64,000 bases of DNA from Woeseiaceae bacterium (GCA_028277185.1 JANQGQ010000016.1:62001-126000); one strand, 5' to 3'. Numbered from the stretch's first letter, positions 15,970 through 24,956 are shown. Translations and numbers: made by a program. Notes: a model not told the origin generated them from the letters alone.

Positions 15970-17289
15970 ATGCGGATTTTGATTCTGTCGATCGCGGCGA
16001 TCGGCCTCAGTGGTTGCGGCGACCGGCCGGCGAGCGACACGACCAGCGATCCGGCAGCGGCGCTCGAGGAGCCGGCCGCGAGCGCCGGGCAGCAGTACCT
16101 CGAGACCTCGTTGCTGCCGCCGCCTTTGTTACCCGCGAAGCTCGATGATCTGAGCGTCGACTGCCCGCTCGGCGAAACGGCCGGCGGCGCCGGCTATCGC
16201 AGCGCTGCCGAGGTGGACTACGGCCGTCCGGGGTGGGAGCAACGCGTCGCGGCGGACTGGGACTTCTTCGCAGCCCCGGCAAGCGATGGCTGGCTGACCG
16301 TCATCGACTTCCGCCAGAAGCCCGGCGGGCTGGCCTACCGCTATCTCGCAAACGACCGGACTCACGACCGGCTCTACGAGCCGTGGAGTTCGTCGAAAAT
16401 CATGGCGTTCACGGCCGCGGTCGCCGCACTGCGCCCGCACGGCATCGGCGCCGACAGCAGCGTCGGCGGCTTCGTCCTCGCGGACCTGATCACGGGCATC
16501 AACAGCTACGAAGACTTCGGTACCGCAAGCGGGGAGTCGAACGCGATCGCTACGTTCTTTCTGAATCTCGCCGGACGCGATTTCGCGACGAGCCTGTTCC
16601 ACGACGAATGGCTTGCCCTCGGCAACGCGGACGTTCGCTTCCGCGGAGCCTACGGTCCGACCGCTTTCGACCCGGGAACGAACGAGTTCGTATCGCGGGA
16701 CGGTGAGACACGCTACACGCCGACCGTATACCCGGCGGGCGCCGATGACCCGGGGTATCTCGCCTACCGTTGCGAAAACTGCGGCACGGACGGCAACAAA
16801 GCGATGACCGCGCTGGCACAGACCGAATGGCTGAAGCGGCTTGCAAGCCACACGCGGGAACCGCTGACCCGACACCCGGAACTCGAACTCGTCGACGTCG
16901 AGACCGTGTTCTTCGGCCGACACCATACGGACCCCCGACCGGTGGGCGGCATGCTGCAAGGGATTTCGAGATTTCTGCCCGAGGCGATTGCCGCGACGCT
17001 TGCGCCCGATTCGGACCTGAGCGCCGGGGCCGTGCTCGACGACCTGACCGACGGCCGCTGGCGGATCTACCAAAAAGTAGGCTGGGGGCCGAGCGAGACC
17101 CGCGGTACGTCGGAACTCGTCGTCCTCGCGCACGTCTGCCTGCCGCAGGTCGGCGGCACCGGACGCGAATTCACGCTGGTCGGCCGCGCGGCGGTTCCGG
17201 GTGCCGACCCGAACGAGCATGGCGTAGGGGACGCCGGGATCAAGCTCGACGACGTGCTGCGCGACGCGCTACCCAGGCTTTTCGAATGA
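15970..17289 (+). CDS. Lipoprotein with class A beta-lactamase-like serine hydrolase fold
   Basis: A 439-residue predicted lipoprotein (LSGC, Cys16). Penicillin-recognising motifs appear in order: SxxK as S140-SS-K143 (EPWSSSKIMAF), an SxN element in GESNAIA, and a K-x-G triad in YQKVGWGPS. It lacks a clear omega-loop ExxLN and is longer than resistance beta-lactamases, so it is more likely a periplasmic peptidase or amidase acting on peptidoglycan than a drug-resistance enzyme. The strong Shine-Dalgarno AGGAGG at 15954-15959 supports the ATG at 15970 rather than the adjacent TTG at 15967. It is cotranscribed with nagZ. Confidence 0.75.
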   Translation: MRILILSIAAIGLSGCGDRPASDTTSDPAAALEEPAASAGQQYLETSLLPPPLLPAKLDDLSVDCPLGETAGGAGYRSAAEVDYGRPGWEQRVAADWDFFAAPASDGWLTVIDFRQKPGGLAYRYLANDRTHDRLYEPWSSSKIMAFTAAVAALRPHGIGADSSVGGFVLADLITGINSYEDFGTASGESNAIATFFLNLAGRDFATSLFHDEWLALGNADVRFRGAYGPTAFDPGTNEFVSRDGETRYTPTVYPAGADDPGYLAYRCENCGTDGNKAMTALAQTEWLKRLASHTREPLTRHPELELVDVETVFFGRHHTDPRPVGGMLQGISRFLPEAIAATLAPDSDLSAGAVLDDLTDGRWRIYQKVGWGPSETRGTSELVVLAHVCLPQVGGTGREFTLVGRAAVPGADPNEHGVGDAGIKLDDVLRDALPRLFE

Positions 17290-17310
17290 CGCCGGACCGG
17301 AAGGCCGGCT

Positions 17311-17472
17311 AGGGAGCCTCTGCACAAGTCCTGCCGGCCTCATTTCGCGTCAGAGCCCCGATCTCGGCGTTGCGCAAAGGCCGCAATAGCCCTGCTATTA
17401 CGGCCTTCACGCGCCTTGATCTCGGCGCTCTGACACAAAATGAGCCTCGCCAGACTTGTGCAGAGACTCCCT
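17311..17472. mobile_element. MITE-like 162-bp palindromic element
   Basis: The ends AGGGAGCCTCTGCACAAGTC and GACTTGTGCAGAGACTCCCT are 20-bp terminal inverted repeats with one mismatch. The inverted symmetry continues inward (CTCATTT/AAATGAG, CAGAGC/GCTCTG) to a central 14-bp stem AAGGCCGCAATAGC / GCTATTACGGCCTT around CCT, so the entire element is one imperfect palindrome. It encodes no protein. A second copy of the right end follows at 17473-17491. The flanks are consistent with a TA target duplication. A nonautonomous element mobilised by a distant transposase is the likely explanation; I cannot name the family with confidence. Confidence 0.75.
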
Positions 17473-17491
17473 ACTTGTGCAGAGACTCCCT
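17473..17491. repeat. Extra copy of the MITE terminal repeat
   Basis: ACTTGTGCAGAGACTCCCT repeats the last 19 bases of the palindromic element directly beside it, giving two tandem right ends. This suggests nested insertion, imprecise excision or slippage. Its last bases overlap the stop codon of the DUF4136 gene. Confidence 0.7.
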
Positions 17492-18062
17492 AGGGTCCGC
17501 TCTTCGGAAATCCGGCGAACAGCTCGACCACCGCCTCGTCGACGACCTGCTGCTGGTTGCGGCGCATCTTCTCGGTGATGCGTTTACGGGCGGCTGCCTC
17601 CCAGACCAGCTGGTTGCTGGCGCGGTCGACCACGTCGATCGCCAGCGTGCCCTCGGTGCTCTGGACGATGTCCGTCGTGGACATGCCCATGCTGTAGCCG
17701 CCCCACGTGCCGTAACGCCCCATGCCGTGGTGAACGCCGACAGTCGTCCCCGGCCGGCTGCGGATCGTTTCCTTCGTCGAGACGATGAAGTTGACCAGTA
17801 CGTCGGGGTTCTCGTCGCGGCGCGTCATCCCCCGCGCCTCGAGTTCGCGCGTGGTCGAAGCGACGAGCTGATTGCTCAGGATCGTCCGGACCGAGCCTTT
17901 GTCGGTGCCGAGCGGGTCGAAAAAGCTGAAGGTCTGATACCGGCTCCAGTCCGCGGCCGGGTCGCTGTTGATGACGATGTTCGGGCCGCTGGCGCAACCG
18001 GCTACCGCCATCGCAAGCCCGAGAAGCGCCAGCACGCGCGCCGCATAGCTGCGGTCTCTCAT
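17490..18062 (-). CDS. DUF4136-type lipoprotein
   Basis: A 190-residue lipoprotein: signal peptide with VAGC lipobox near residue 22, then the DUF4136 pattern (SDPAADWSRYQTFSFFDP near the N-terminus, later TTREL EARGM and GTLAIDVVD with NQLVWEAAARK). The family is outer-membrane-associated and of unknown function. The ATG at 18062 starts directly at the signal peptide; a longer frame upstream is not signal-like. The TAG stop lies in the junction between the gene and the MITE-like element, so the element may have supplied or trimmed the last codons, although the conserved domain looks complete. Confidence 0.8.
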   Translation of the reverse strand: MRDRSYAARVLALLGLAMAVAGCASGPNIVINSDPAADWSRYQTFSFFDPLGTDKGSVRTILSNQLVASTTRELEARGMTRRDENPDVLVNFIVSTKETIRSRPGTTVGVHHGMGRYGTWGGYSMGMSTTDIVQSTEGTLAIDVVDRASNQLVWEAAARKRITEKMRRNQQQVVDEAVVELFAGFPKSGP

Positions 18063-18354
18063 TGTCGTTCTCCCGCGATTTTGGCTTATGTCAAGGATCT
18101 CAATGTACCACGGAAACCCCGGCGTCCCCGCCGGGAGGAGCCGCCGGCTGCCGGTCAGCCCTGAAACGACCCGCGCCCCGAACGATCGGCGGGCCCCGAG
18201 CCCGCCGGTTTCGTCAGCAAACCGTAAGCTGCCCGTAAGGCGGCAACGCCGCCGCCTTGCGATCCTGGGCGCCTCGCATCCACTTTCAGCCGGGTTCCGG
18301 ATACTATGCTCAGACGCACCCACAGCCGCGCTTGCACCATTGACGGAGAGCTCT

Positions 18355-19014
18355 ATGAGTCTCAAGCAGGAACTCGATCAGCTTCGCCAGCAGTTCACCG
18401 CCAGTTTCCCGGCCGATAAGGCCGCGATCATGCAAGCTGCCACCGGGGAGCTCGAGGCCGAACTCGACGGTCGCCAACTGCCGAGACAGGGCGAGACCGC
18501 GCCGGACTTCGAGCTTCCGGACGCGCGCGGCCGACTCGTCCGCCTGTCCGAGCGGCTCGGGGCAGGCCCTGTGATTCTGAGTTTTTACCGCGGCGGCTGG
18601 TGCCCCTACTGCAACCTCGAGCTGCGCGCGTATCAGCGCCGCCTGCCGAGCCTGCATGCCGCGGGGGGCGATCTGATCGCTGTCTCGCCGCAGTCGCCGG
18701 ACGGATCGGTATCGACGGCCGAGAAACATGGCCTCGAATACGATGTACTCAGCGATCGCGGCTCCGCCGTAGCCGCTCGCTATGGCGTCGCCTTTACCCT
18801 GCCCGAACCGCTGCGTGAACTGTACATGGAGCTGGGTCATTCCTTGCCCGAGCACAATGGCACGAGCGACTGGCAGTTGCCGGTGCCCGCAACCTTCGTC
18901 ATCGCACCCGACAGCCGGATCGTTCTGTCCCACGTGATGGCCGACTATCGGGAACGTCTCGAGCCGGATACCGCGATTCAGGCCGTGCGGGATATCGTTA
19001 GCCGGGTGGCGTAA
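18355..19014 (+). CDS. Peroxiredoxin-like (AhpC/TSA) protein with CxxC
   Basis: A 219-residue thioredoxin-fold protein. After an N-terminal helical region (about 45 residues, SLKQELDQLRQQF) comes the AhpC/TSA domain: APDFELPDARG, then ILSFYRGGWCPYCNLEL with Cys83 and Cys86, then VSPQSPDGS and PVPATFVIAPDSRIV. The WCPYC arrangement is that of the peroxiredoxin-like group annotated as AhpC/TSA family or redoxin, presumably reducing peroxides or disulfides in the cytoplasm. ATG 18355 is chosen because the frame upstream shows no conserved content. It is monocistronic and converges on pldA with a 24-bp gap. Confidence 0.88.
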   Translation: MSLKQELDQLRQQFTASFPADKAAIMQAATGELEAELDGRQLPRQGETAPDFELPDARGRLVRLSERLGAGPVILSFYRGGWCPYCNLELRAYQRRLPSLHAAGGDLIAVSPQSPDGSVSTAEKHGLEYDVLSDRGSAVAARYGVAFTLPEPLRELYMELGHSLPEHNGTSDWQLPVPATFVIAPDSRIVLSHVMADYRERLEPDTAIQAVRDIVSRVA

Positions 19015-19038
19015 GCGGCCGTCCGCGAACTCCGGGTG

Positions 19039-20091
19039 CTATAGCAGATCGGTCAGCAGAAAACCGACACCGATGCGTTCCGTCCTGGCGTCGTAGTCGA
19101 TCAGACTTTCACCGTAGCCATTGAAGTACTGGGCATAGCCGCGGACGTTCCGCCACAGCGGAAACGTCCAGTCGAGCTGCACCGCGCCCTTGTTGTCCGA
19201 CCGCAGATTGTTGCGGAGCATCAGTCCGAATTCGTGGTCGTAACGCCGGTACAGCGTCGTGAACTCGAAGTGTCCCATGAATTTTTCGATATCGGGATTG
19301 TCGTCGCCCTCGGCGTCCATGGGGTCGTCTTTCGGGTCTTCCGGAATGCGCCACCACGGCTTCAGGCTGAACACGAAACGATTCCTTTCCAGAACGAAGT
19401 TCGCGTAGATCCGGTTCCAGCTTCGCGACAGGCTGCCGCCGCGGCCGTTCGACTGGTGCGTGAAGCCGAACACCATGAAACTCGCGTCCGCGCCGAACGG
19501 CCGCCACTCGAGCGGCGCCGCCCAGAACAGCTCCGGCTCGTAATTGGTCTCGCGAAACGGCGCCGATGCATCCTCGTTGTATACCTGCCAGAAGGACTTT
19601 GCCGTGAAGCCGAACATGAGCTCGTCGCTGTCGAGGAACAGCTGATCGGCCAACGTGAATTTGAGACTCACCTGGAACGTCGCCTCGAAGCGGTCCAGCT
19701 CGTCGGGAATCGCCAACTCTCCGGCCAGGTCGCGAAACGGTTCGCTGTTCGGCGTCCGGTTGTACGACACCGGAATGAGATAGTTGCGCCGATGCGGTAT
19801 CAGGATCGAGCGCGTTTGCTCCGCGAGTCGCTCACGCTGGATGCGTTCGAGAATCAGAGACCCACTCAATTCGTCGTCCGCAACGTCTTCGCCGGATTCT
19901 TCCGCGACCGTCGCGTGCGCCTCGCACTGCTCGCGGACGGTTTCGACGGTCGCCGTCGGCTCCGCGTCCCTGAGCGCCTCGAGCAGGCAGCGATCGAGTT
20001 CCGGATTCGCCCACAGCGGCGCCGACAACAGACTTGCCGCGATCGCAGCAAGCAGTCCCGACGGGCGTTCGCAGAAGACGGGACGCCTCAT
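19039..20091 (-). CDS. pldA: Outer-membrane phospholipase A (OMPLA)
   Basis: A 350-residue outer-membrane lipase that hydrolyses misplaced phospholipids in the outer leaflet. The signal peptide ends near ...LWAN (about residue 29). The catalytic triad His212, Ser214 and Asn226 lies in FTHQSNGRGGSLSRSWNR; the 14-residue His-to-Asn spacing equals that of E. coli OMPLA (142/144/156). An acidic linker of about 50 residues after the signal peptide is longer than in E. coli. Its ATG overlaps the stop of the upstream winged-helix/TPR regulator (ATGA), an unusual partner. Confidence 0.93.
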   Translation of the reverse strand: MRRPVFCERPSGLLAAIAASLLSAPLWANPELDRCLLEALRDAEPTATVETVREQCEAHATVAEESGEDVADDELSGSLILERIQRERLAEQTRSILIPHRRNYLIPVSYNRTPNSEPFRDLAGELAIPDELDRFEATFQVSLKFTLADQLFLDSDELMFGFTAKSFWQVYNEDASAPFRETNYEPELFWAAPLEWRPFGADASFMVFGFTHQSNGRGGSLSRSWNRIYANFVLERNRFVFSLKPWWRIPEDPKDDPMDAEGDDNPDIEKFMGHFEFTTLYRRYDHEFGLMLRNNLRSDNKGAVQLDWTFPLWRNVRGYAQYFNGYGESLIDYDARTERIGVGFLLTDLL

Positions 20092-22415
20092 TCTTCGGTC
20101 CGGTAGCTTGCAAGCGCGCGCTCGTCGGCGGCGGACCAGCCGGCCCCCGCCTCCGCTTTGGCGCTTTCCATGAGTTCGACCGCGCGCACGCTGTCTCCGC
20201 TCACGAACGCGTAGCGGGCTTCGACCTTGAGCGTCGCCGGTTCCGAATCCTGCTCGACGAGGTAGCCGAGCAAGGGTTCGGCCGCCGTCATGTCGCCAAG
20301 ATCGAGATGCAGATTCGCGAGCTTCGTGACGACATCCGTTTTGCGTGAAGTGAAGCCGCTGGCATCCATTTCGTCGATAGCCTCTTCGTAGTATTGCCGT
20401 GCCTCGGCGAGCTGGTTTTGCCGGAGCGCGACGTCGCCCGCATAGTCCAGCGCTTCGATTGCAGGCTCGTTAAAACCGTGGCGCCTGGCCTCTGTTCTGA
20501 CTTCGCCGATCAGCGCCGAGGCTGCCGCGAGATCCCCTTCGTCGATCATGAGTTCCGCAAGCCGCAGATCGACCTGGAGCGCCCGCGACGCGTCCTCGAT
20601 GCTCAGAAACGCCGCGCGCGACGCCTGCAGCGCCTCGCGCGCGGCCGCAGTCTTGCCGAGACCGCGCTCCGCCGCCGCAAGCTGCGCGAGACCCGTCGCC
20701 GTGAAGAGACTATCGTCCGCCTCGCGCGCTATCGCGACGGCCTCGGCCGCCGCGTCCCGCGCATCGGCATAGCGGCCCTTGCGGACGTACAGCGTCGACA
20801 GCATGCCGAGAATGCGGCCCTGCCCGACCCGGTCGCCGATGTCGCGGCGAATCGCGAGCGATTCGAGGTGCAGCGGTTCGGCATCTTCGAAACGGCCCTC
20901 GAGGCGCCGCAGGTAGCCGTAGTTGTTGAGCATCATCGCTTCGTTGCGCCTGTCGCCGAGTTCGCGAAAGCTCACGAGCGCATCGTCGAGATGCCCTTCG
21001 GCATCGCCGAGCCTGCCCTCGCTCATCGCGATGTTCGCCATCGCCGAGTGAAGCTGTCCCGCCAGGAGTTCGACACCGAGTTCCCGATACGCGAGGACCG
21101 ACCGCGCCACATAGTCGCGCGCGGCGGCAAGGTCGCCGCGATCGCGTGCGAGGATCGAGAGGTTGTTGAACAGACGCCCCTGTCCCTCGCGATCGCGGTG
21201 TTCGGTCGTCAGCTCGAGACCGGCGTAGAACGTCTTTTCGGCCTCGTCCAGACGGCCGGTGTCGTTGTAGAGACTGCCGAGGCCGTTGTAGGCCCTCGCG
21301 ATCAGCGTCGCTTCCGTGCGGGCGTCCGCCGCAGCGACGACGGCGAGGTACGCCGCCTCGGCACTATCGCTCATGCCCTTGATACGGGCACACTCCGCCC
21401 ACTCGAGATCCGCGTTGCCGATTCGTTCGGAGCGGGATCTCACGATTTCGAGCAGCGGCAGCGCGTCGGTGCAGCGCCCTTCGAGAGCGAAACTCAGGCC
21501 GCGCGCATAGGCCTCGTTGATGAACGGGTCGGCGGCCGTCGCGCTTGCCTCCTCGGCGGCGCGGCGGCGCGTCCTGAGCAGATTGTCGACACCGCGGGCC
21601 ATGCCGCGCGCGAGTTCCGCCGGCTCGCTTGCCACCATCGTGCTCTCGCTGCGATAGCCGTCCGGACCGATGAGCGCGTAGCTGAGTCGCAGAGAACCCG
21701 CCTGCTTCTGCAGTTCGGATACCAGTACGTGGGTAGCGCCGAACGCCCGGCCGAGGGTCGCCGTGTCGTTCTCCGCCCCCCCGCGCTCGGTCCAGGCGTT
21801 GTTCTCGGCGTAGCGCACGACGCTGGACGCCGGCACGACGTCGACGACCCGGTCCGCACGCAGCAGGTCGTTCGCAAGACCCATGACCCCGTAAGTGGCC
21901 CAGGCGAACTCGGGATCGCCGGTCGCGTTGACTACCGGCATGACCGCAATCCGGGCCCGGTCGGGCACGCCGTCCGGCCAGAACCAGAACAGGAGTAAGG
22001 CGACCGCCAGCGCCGCGGCCGTGCCGATCGCGAAGAGCGGCGTGCCGAAGCGCGGCCGCTTCGCTCCCGTGTCCGCCTGGTCGGCAGGCTCGTCGTGAAC
22101 CGAAGCGACAAACTGATAGCCGTGGCCGTGCACCGTGCGGATGACGGATTGCCGGTCTGCATCGTCGCCGACGGCCCGGCGCGCTTTCATGATCGCCCGC
22201 GTCAGCGCCGTCTCGGTCACGACCATCCCGGACCACACCGCGTCCTGAATCGCGTCCTTGTCGACGGCGCGGTCCCGGTTTTCGATCAGGAAGACGAGCA
22301 GATCGAACACCCGCGGCTGTAGCGCAACCTGCTCGCCGTTCTGCCGCAGCTGCCGGGTCGCGAGATCCAGCTCGCAGTCCGCGAAGCGGACCCGACGCGG
22401 GTCCGGACCGCTCAT
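20088..22415 (-). CDS. CadC-like membrane regulator: winged-helix DNA-binding domain, TM helix, TPR array
   Basis: A 775-residue one-component regulator. Residues 1-105 form an OmpR/PhoB-type winged helix (QPRVFDLLVFLIENRD, VWSGMVVTETALTRAI and TVHGHGYQFVA). A TM helix follows at about 125-147 (FAIGTAAALAVALLLFWFW). The periplasmic part has a region beginning RIAVMPVVNATGD, seen in CadC/ToxR-type TPR regulators, then about ten TPR units. It probably senses a periplasmic signal and binds DNA from the membrane. Translationally coupled to pldA, which suggests envelope-lipid stress as signal or target. No partner kinase is needed or visible. Confidence 0.85.
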   Translation of the reverse strand: MSGPDPRRVRFADCELDLATRQLRQNGEQVALQPRVFDLLVFLIENRDRAVDKDAIQDAVWSGMVVTETALTRAIMKARRAVGDDADRQSVIRTVHGHGYQFVASVHDEPADQADTGAKRPRFGTPLFAIGTAAALAVALLLFWFWPDGVPDRARIAVMPVVNATGDPEFAWATYGVMGLANDLLRADRVVDVVPASSVVRYAENNAWTERGGAENDTATLGRAFGATHVLVSELQKQAGSLRLSYALIGPDGYRSESTMVASEPAELARGMARGVDNLLRTRRRAAEEASATAADPFINEAYARGLSFALEGRCTDALPLLEIVRSRSERIGNADLEWAECARIKGMSDSAEAAYLAVVAAADARTEATLIARAYNGLGSLYNDTGRLDEAEKTFYAGLELTTEHRDREGQGRLFNNLSILARDRGDLAAARDYVARSVLAYRELGVELLAGQLHSAMANIAMSEGRLGDAEGHLDDALVSFRELGDRRNEAMMLNNYGYLRRLEGRFEDAEPLHLESLAIRRDIGDRVGQGRILGMLSTLYVRKGRYADARDAAAEAVAIAREADDSLFTATGLAQLAAAERGLGKTAAAREALQASRAAFLSIEDASRALQVDLRLAELMIDEGDLAAASALIGEVRTEARRHGFNEPAIEALDYAGDVALRQNQLAEARQYYEEAIDEMDASGFTSRKTDVVTKLANLHLDLGDMTAAEPLLGYLVEQDSEPATLKVEARYAFVSGDSVRAVELMESAKAEAGAGWSAADERALASYRTEE

Positions 22416-22568
22416 GCCTTCCCCTGTTCGGCCATGGTCACGACATAGTCACGCGATGATCAGCTCCGGGTCAGGACTCGCGACCGACCCTCGGGCCACA
22501 GTGTGCCGGTGCTCAGCGAGCACAACAAAATCAATTGCTTAAACCCGGAACACAAGGAGGGCATCCTC

Positions 22569-23333
22569 ATGAAACGCTTCGCCGTTCTCGCGTACGGCCT
22601 GTTTTCGTACGCCGTATTCTTCGCCACGTTTCTCTACTCGATCGGCTTCATCGGCAACGTGATCGTACCAAAATCGATCGATTCGATACCCACGACGACG
22701 CTCGGCAGCGCGCTCCTGATCAACCTGGCGCTGCTTGCAGTGTTTGCCGTACAGCACAGCCTGATGGCACGACCGTTCTTCAAGCGCCGGTGGACCAGGA
22801 TCGTGCATCCGGCAGCGGAACGCAGCACCTACGTCCTGTTCTCGAGCCTGGCGCTCGCGCTGTTGTTCGCGTTCTGGCAGCCGATGGGCGGCATCATCTG
22901 GGCATTTGAGAACTCAGCCCTGGTAGCCCTCGCCTACGCGGCGTATGCATTCGGCTGGCTGCTCGTGCTGTTCAGCACCTGCGCGATCAATCACTTCGAC
23001 CTGTTCGGACTGCGCCAGTCCTGGGCCTTCTTCCGCGGCCGCGAGCCGGAGCCGCTACGTTTCGTCCAGCCGTGGATCTACCGGGTCGTCCGTCACCCGC
23101 TGTACGTGGGCTGGTTGTTCGTCTTCTGGGCTACACCGACGATGACGGTCGCACACCTCGTGTTCGCGCTTGCCACGAGCGCCTACATACTCGTTGCCAT
23201 CCAGTTCGAGGAGCGCGACCTGGCCGCCGCGCATCCGGAGTACGCGGCTTACAAGCGCCGCGTTCCGATGCTCGTTCCGTCGCTGAAGAAACTCGTCAAG
23301 CCGAAACTGGATGCCGCGGAGGCGACCCGATGA
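22569..23333 (+). CDS. mddA: Methanethiol S-methyltransferase-like integral membrane protein (MddA family)
   Basis: A 254-residue polytopic membrane protein of the NnrU/isoprenylcysteine-methyltransferase superfamily. The wording of MddA, which methylates methanethiol with S-adenosylmethionine to dimethyl sulfide, is recognisable: GFIGNVIVPKSIDS, AVQHSLMARPFFKRRWTR, ERSTYVLFSSLAL, and the SAM-binding C-terminal part YRVVRHPLYVGWLFVFW with FEERDLAAAHPEYAAYKRRVP. The ATG at 22569 follows an AAGGAGGG Shine-Dalgarno at 22555-22562. It overlaps a 38-codon downstream frame by 4 bases. Family assignment is good; the methanethiol substrate is inferred from similarity recalled, not tested. Confidence 0.78.
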   Translation: MKRFAVLAYGLFSYAVFFATFLYSIGFIGNVIVPKSIDSIPTTTLGSALLINLALLAVFAVQHSLMARPFFKRRWTRIVHPAAERSTYVLFSSLALALLFAFWQPMGGIIWAFENSALVALAYAAYAFGWLLVLFSTCAINHFDLFGLRQSWAFFRGREPEPLRFVQPWIYRVVRHPLYVGWLFVFWATPTMTVAHLVFALATSAYILVAIQFEERDLAAAHPEYAAYKRRVPMLVPSLKKLVKPKLDAAEATR

Positions 23334-23446
23334 CGCTGGCAATCGACAGGCTGCTGTCGTCGGCGTGGCTGCGGCGACTCGGCTGGCTCGGCATCGCTTT
23401 CTTCACGGTCAAGGGCCTGCTCTGGGTAGCGGTCACGGGACACTAG
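23330..23446 (+). CDS. 38-residue single-pass membrane peptide downstream of mddA
   Basis: A short frame whose ATG overlaps the mddA stop (ATGA). The peptide begins [19 protein letters not shown] and contains one hydrophobic helix, [17 protein letters not shown]. The stop overlaps that of the convergent ThiS-like gene by 4 bases. Coupling and composition support translation, but conservation is needed to be sure. A small membrane partner of the methyltransferase is one possibility. Confidence 0.5.
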   Translation: MTLAIDRLLSSAWLRRLGWLGIAFFTVKGLLWVAVTGH

Positions 23447-23739
23447 CCGCCCGAGATCGCCCCGACGATCATGAACGGCTCGCTGCCTTCGGCAACTGAC
23501 CGCGGCAGCGGGGCGTCGGGCGGCTCGTGCGTCAGGTCCAGACCGCCTGCGTAGAACCTCACGCGCGGCCGGCGCGCCAGCGTAACGTGCTCGCGCACCG
23601 TGCCGCGCAGCATGGGGTAAGCGCTTTCCAGCGCGTCGAGAACGCTCTGCTGGGTAACTTCGCCGCCGACGGCGACCGTCACTTCGCGATCGCAGCCGGC
23701 AAGCGTCTGCAGGTGCAGCGGCAGCACGACCCGGATCAT
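23443..23739 (-). CDS. MoaD/ThiS-like ubiquitin-fold protein with C-terminal Gly-Gly
   Basis: A 98-residue beta-grasp protein. [15 protein letters not shown] is the first strand pair, [13 protein letters not shown] the central helix and [13 protein letters not shown] the third strand; the chain ends [13 protein letters not shown] terminal Gly-Gly is what E1-like enzymes adenylate to form a thiocarboxylate or isopeptide donor. The ATG overlaps the stop of the BNR-propeller gene. With the ThiF-type E1 two genes upstream it forms an apparent activation pair. Sulfur carrier or protein modifier cannot be distinguished here; no moaE, thiG or JAB-domain partner lies nearby. Confidence 0.82.
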   Translation of the reverse strand: MIRVVLPLHLQTLAGCDREVTVAVGGEVTQQSVLDALESAYPMLRGTVREHVTLARRPRVRFYAGGLDLTHEPPDAPLPRSVAEGSEPFMIVGAISGG

Positions 23740-24920
23740 TGGATGGTCTGGACCTCGACCGACAGCACGGCCGGCAGATCGCGGACGATAGGCTCCCAGC
23801 GGTCGCCGCTGTCCCGCGATGCGTACACCTGGCCGCCGGTCGTCCCGAAGTACACGCCGCAGGGATCGGCCGTATCGACCGCCATCGCGTCGCGCAGGAC
23901 GTTGACGTAGCAGTGCTCCTGCGGCAGCCCGTCGGTAAGCGCCTCCCAATCCTCGCCGCCGCTCCGGCTGCGGTAGACCCTGAGCTTGCCCTCGGGGGGA
24001 TAGTGCAGTGAGTCGCTCTCGATCGGAACGACGTAGATCGTTTCGGGCTCGTGCGCATGGACGGCTATCGGGAAGCCGAAGTCGCTCGGCAGATTGCCGC
24101 TCACTTCGCGCCAGGAGTCGCCGCCGTCGTCGCTGCGCATGACGTCCCAGTGCTTTTGCATGAACAAGGTATCCGGGTTCGACGGATGGATGGCGATGCG
24201 GTGGACGCAGTGTCCGACCTCGGCCGTCGGGTCGGGGATGTAATCGGAGTGCAGACCCTGGTTGATCGGCGCCCAGGTCTTGCCGCCGTCCTCGGAACGA
24301 AACGTCCCCGACGCCGAGATCGCGCAGAAGATCCGCTCGCGGTTCTTCGGATCCAGAACGATCGTGTGCAGGCACATGCCGCCCGCGCCCGGCGCCCAGT
24401 TCGGGGCTGACTCGTGACCGCGCAGACCCGCCAGTTCCTCCCAGGTCACGCCACCGTTCCGGGTAACGAACAGAGCGGCATCCTCGACGCCCGCGTAGCA
24501 GACATCCGGATCGTCGAGCGAGGGCTCGAGATGCCAGACTCTGGCGAACTCCCAGGGATGCTGCGTGCCGTCGTACCACTGATGCGTGGACAGCGGCTTG
24601 CCCGTCGCCTCCGACGTGTCGTAGACGAACTTGTTGCTCTCGCCTTGCGGCATGCCGTCGCCGCCGTTCGTCTCACCCTCGGGCGAGCCGGGCTGAAACC
24701 AGGTCTTGCCGCCGTCGTCCGAGCGCTGAATCACCTGTCCGAACCAGCTCGAGGTCTGCGACGCATAGATCCGGTCGGGGTCGACGGGCGAGCCCTTCAC
24801 ATGATAGATCTCCCAACCAGCGAAATGCGGCCCGCTCACGGACCATTTTTTCCGACCTTCGTCGGACGTCAGAATGAACGCGCCCTTGCGCGTTCCGACC
24901 AGAACACGAATAGCCGTCAT
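23736..24920 (-). CDS. BNR/Asp-box beta-propeller protein (sialidase-like, no signal peptide)
   Basis: A 394-residue protein with at least six Asp-box turns: [40 protein letters not shown] and SRDSGDRW, spaced as blades of a propeller. The N-terminus [14 protein letters not shown] has no export signal, so it should be cytoplasmic. It is commonly auto-annotated as exo-alpha-sialidase or glycosyl hydrolase, but no sialidase Arg triad or FRIP motif is obvious. It lies between the E1-like and ThiS-like genes (36 bases after the first, ATGA overlap with the second). It could be a scaffold or the target of modification; that is inference. Confidence 0.82.
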   Translation of the reverse strand: MTAIRVLVGTRKGAFILTSDEGRKKWSVSGPHFAGWEIYHVKGSPVDPDRIYASQTSSWFGQVIQRSDDGGKTWFQPGSPEGETNGGDGMPQGESNKFVYDTSEATGKPLSTHQWYDGTQHPWEFARVWHLEPSLDDPDVCYAGVEDAALFVTRNGGVTWEELAGLRGHESAPNWAPGAGGMCLHTIVLDPKNRERIFCAISASGTFRSEDGGKTWAPINQGLHSDYIPDPTAEVGHCVHRIAIHPSNPDTLFMQKHWDVMRSDDGGDSWREVSGNLPSDFGFPIAVHAHEPETIYVVPIESDSLHYPPEGKLRVYRSRSGGEDWEALTDGLPQEHCYVNVLRDAMAVDTADPCGVYFGTTGGQVYASRDSGDRWEPIVRDLPAVLSVEVQTIQ

Positions 24921-24956
24921 GCCCTTCCCCTCCTCGGTTTCGATTTGACTTGTTCT

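Noticed and set aside
15970..17289. Resistance beta-lactamase
   Set aside because: SxxK, SxN and KxG are present but the omega-loop glutamate motif is not, the protein is long, and it is coupled to nagZ.
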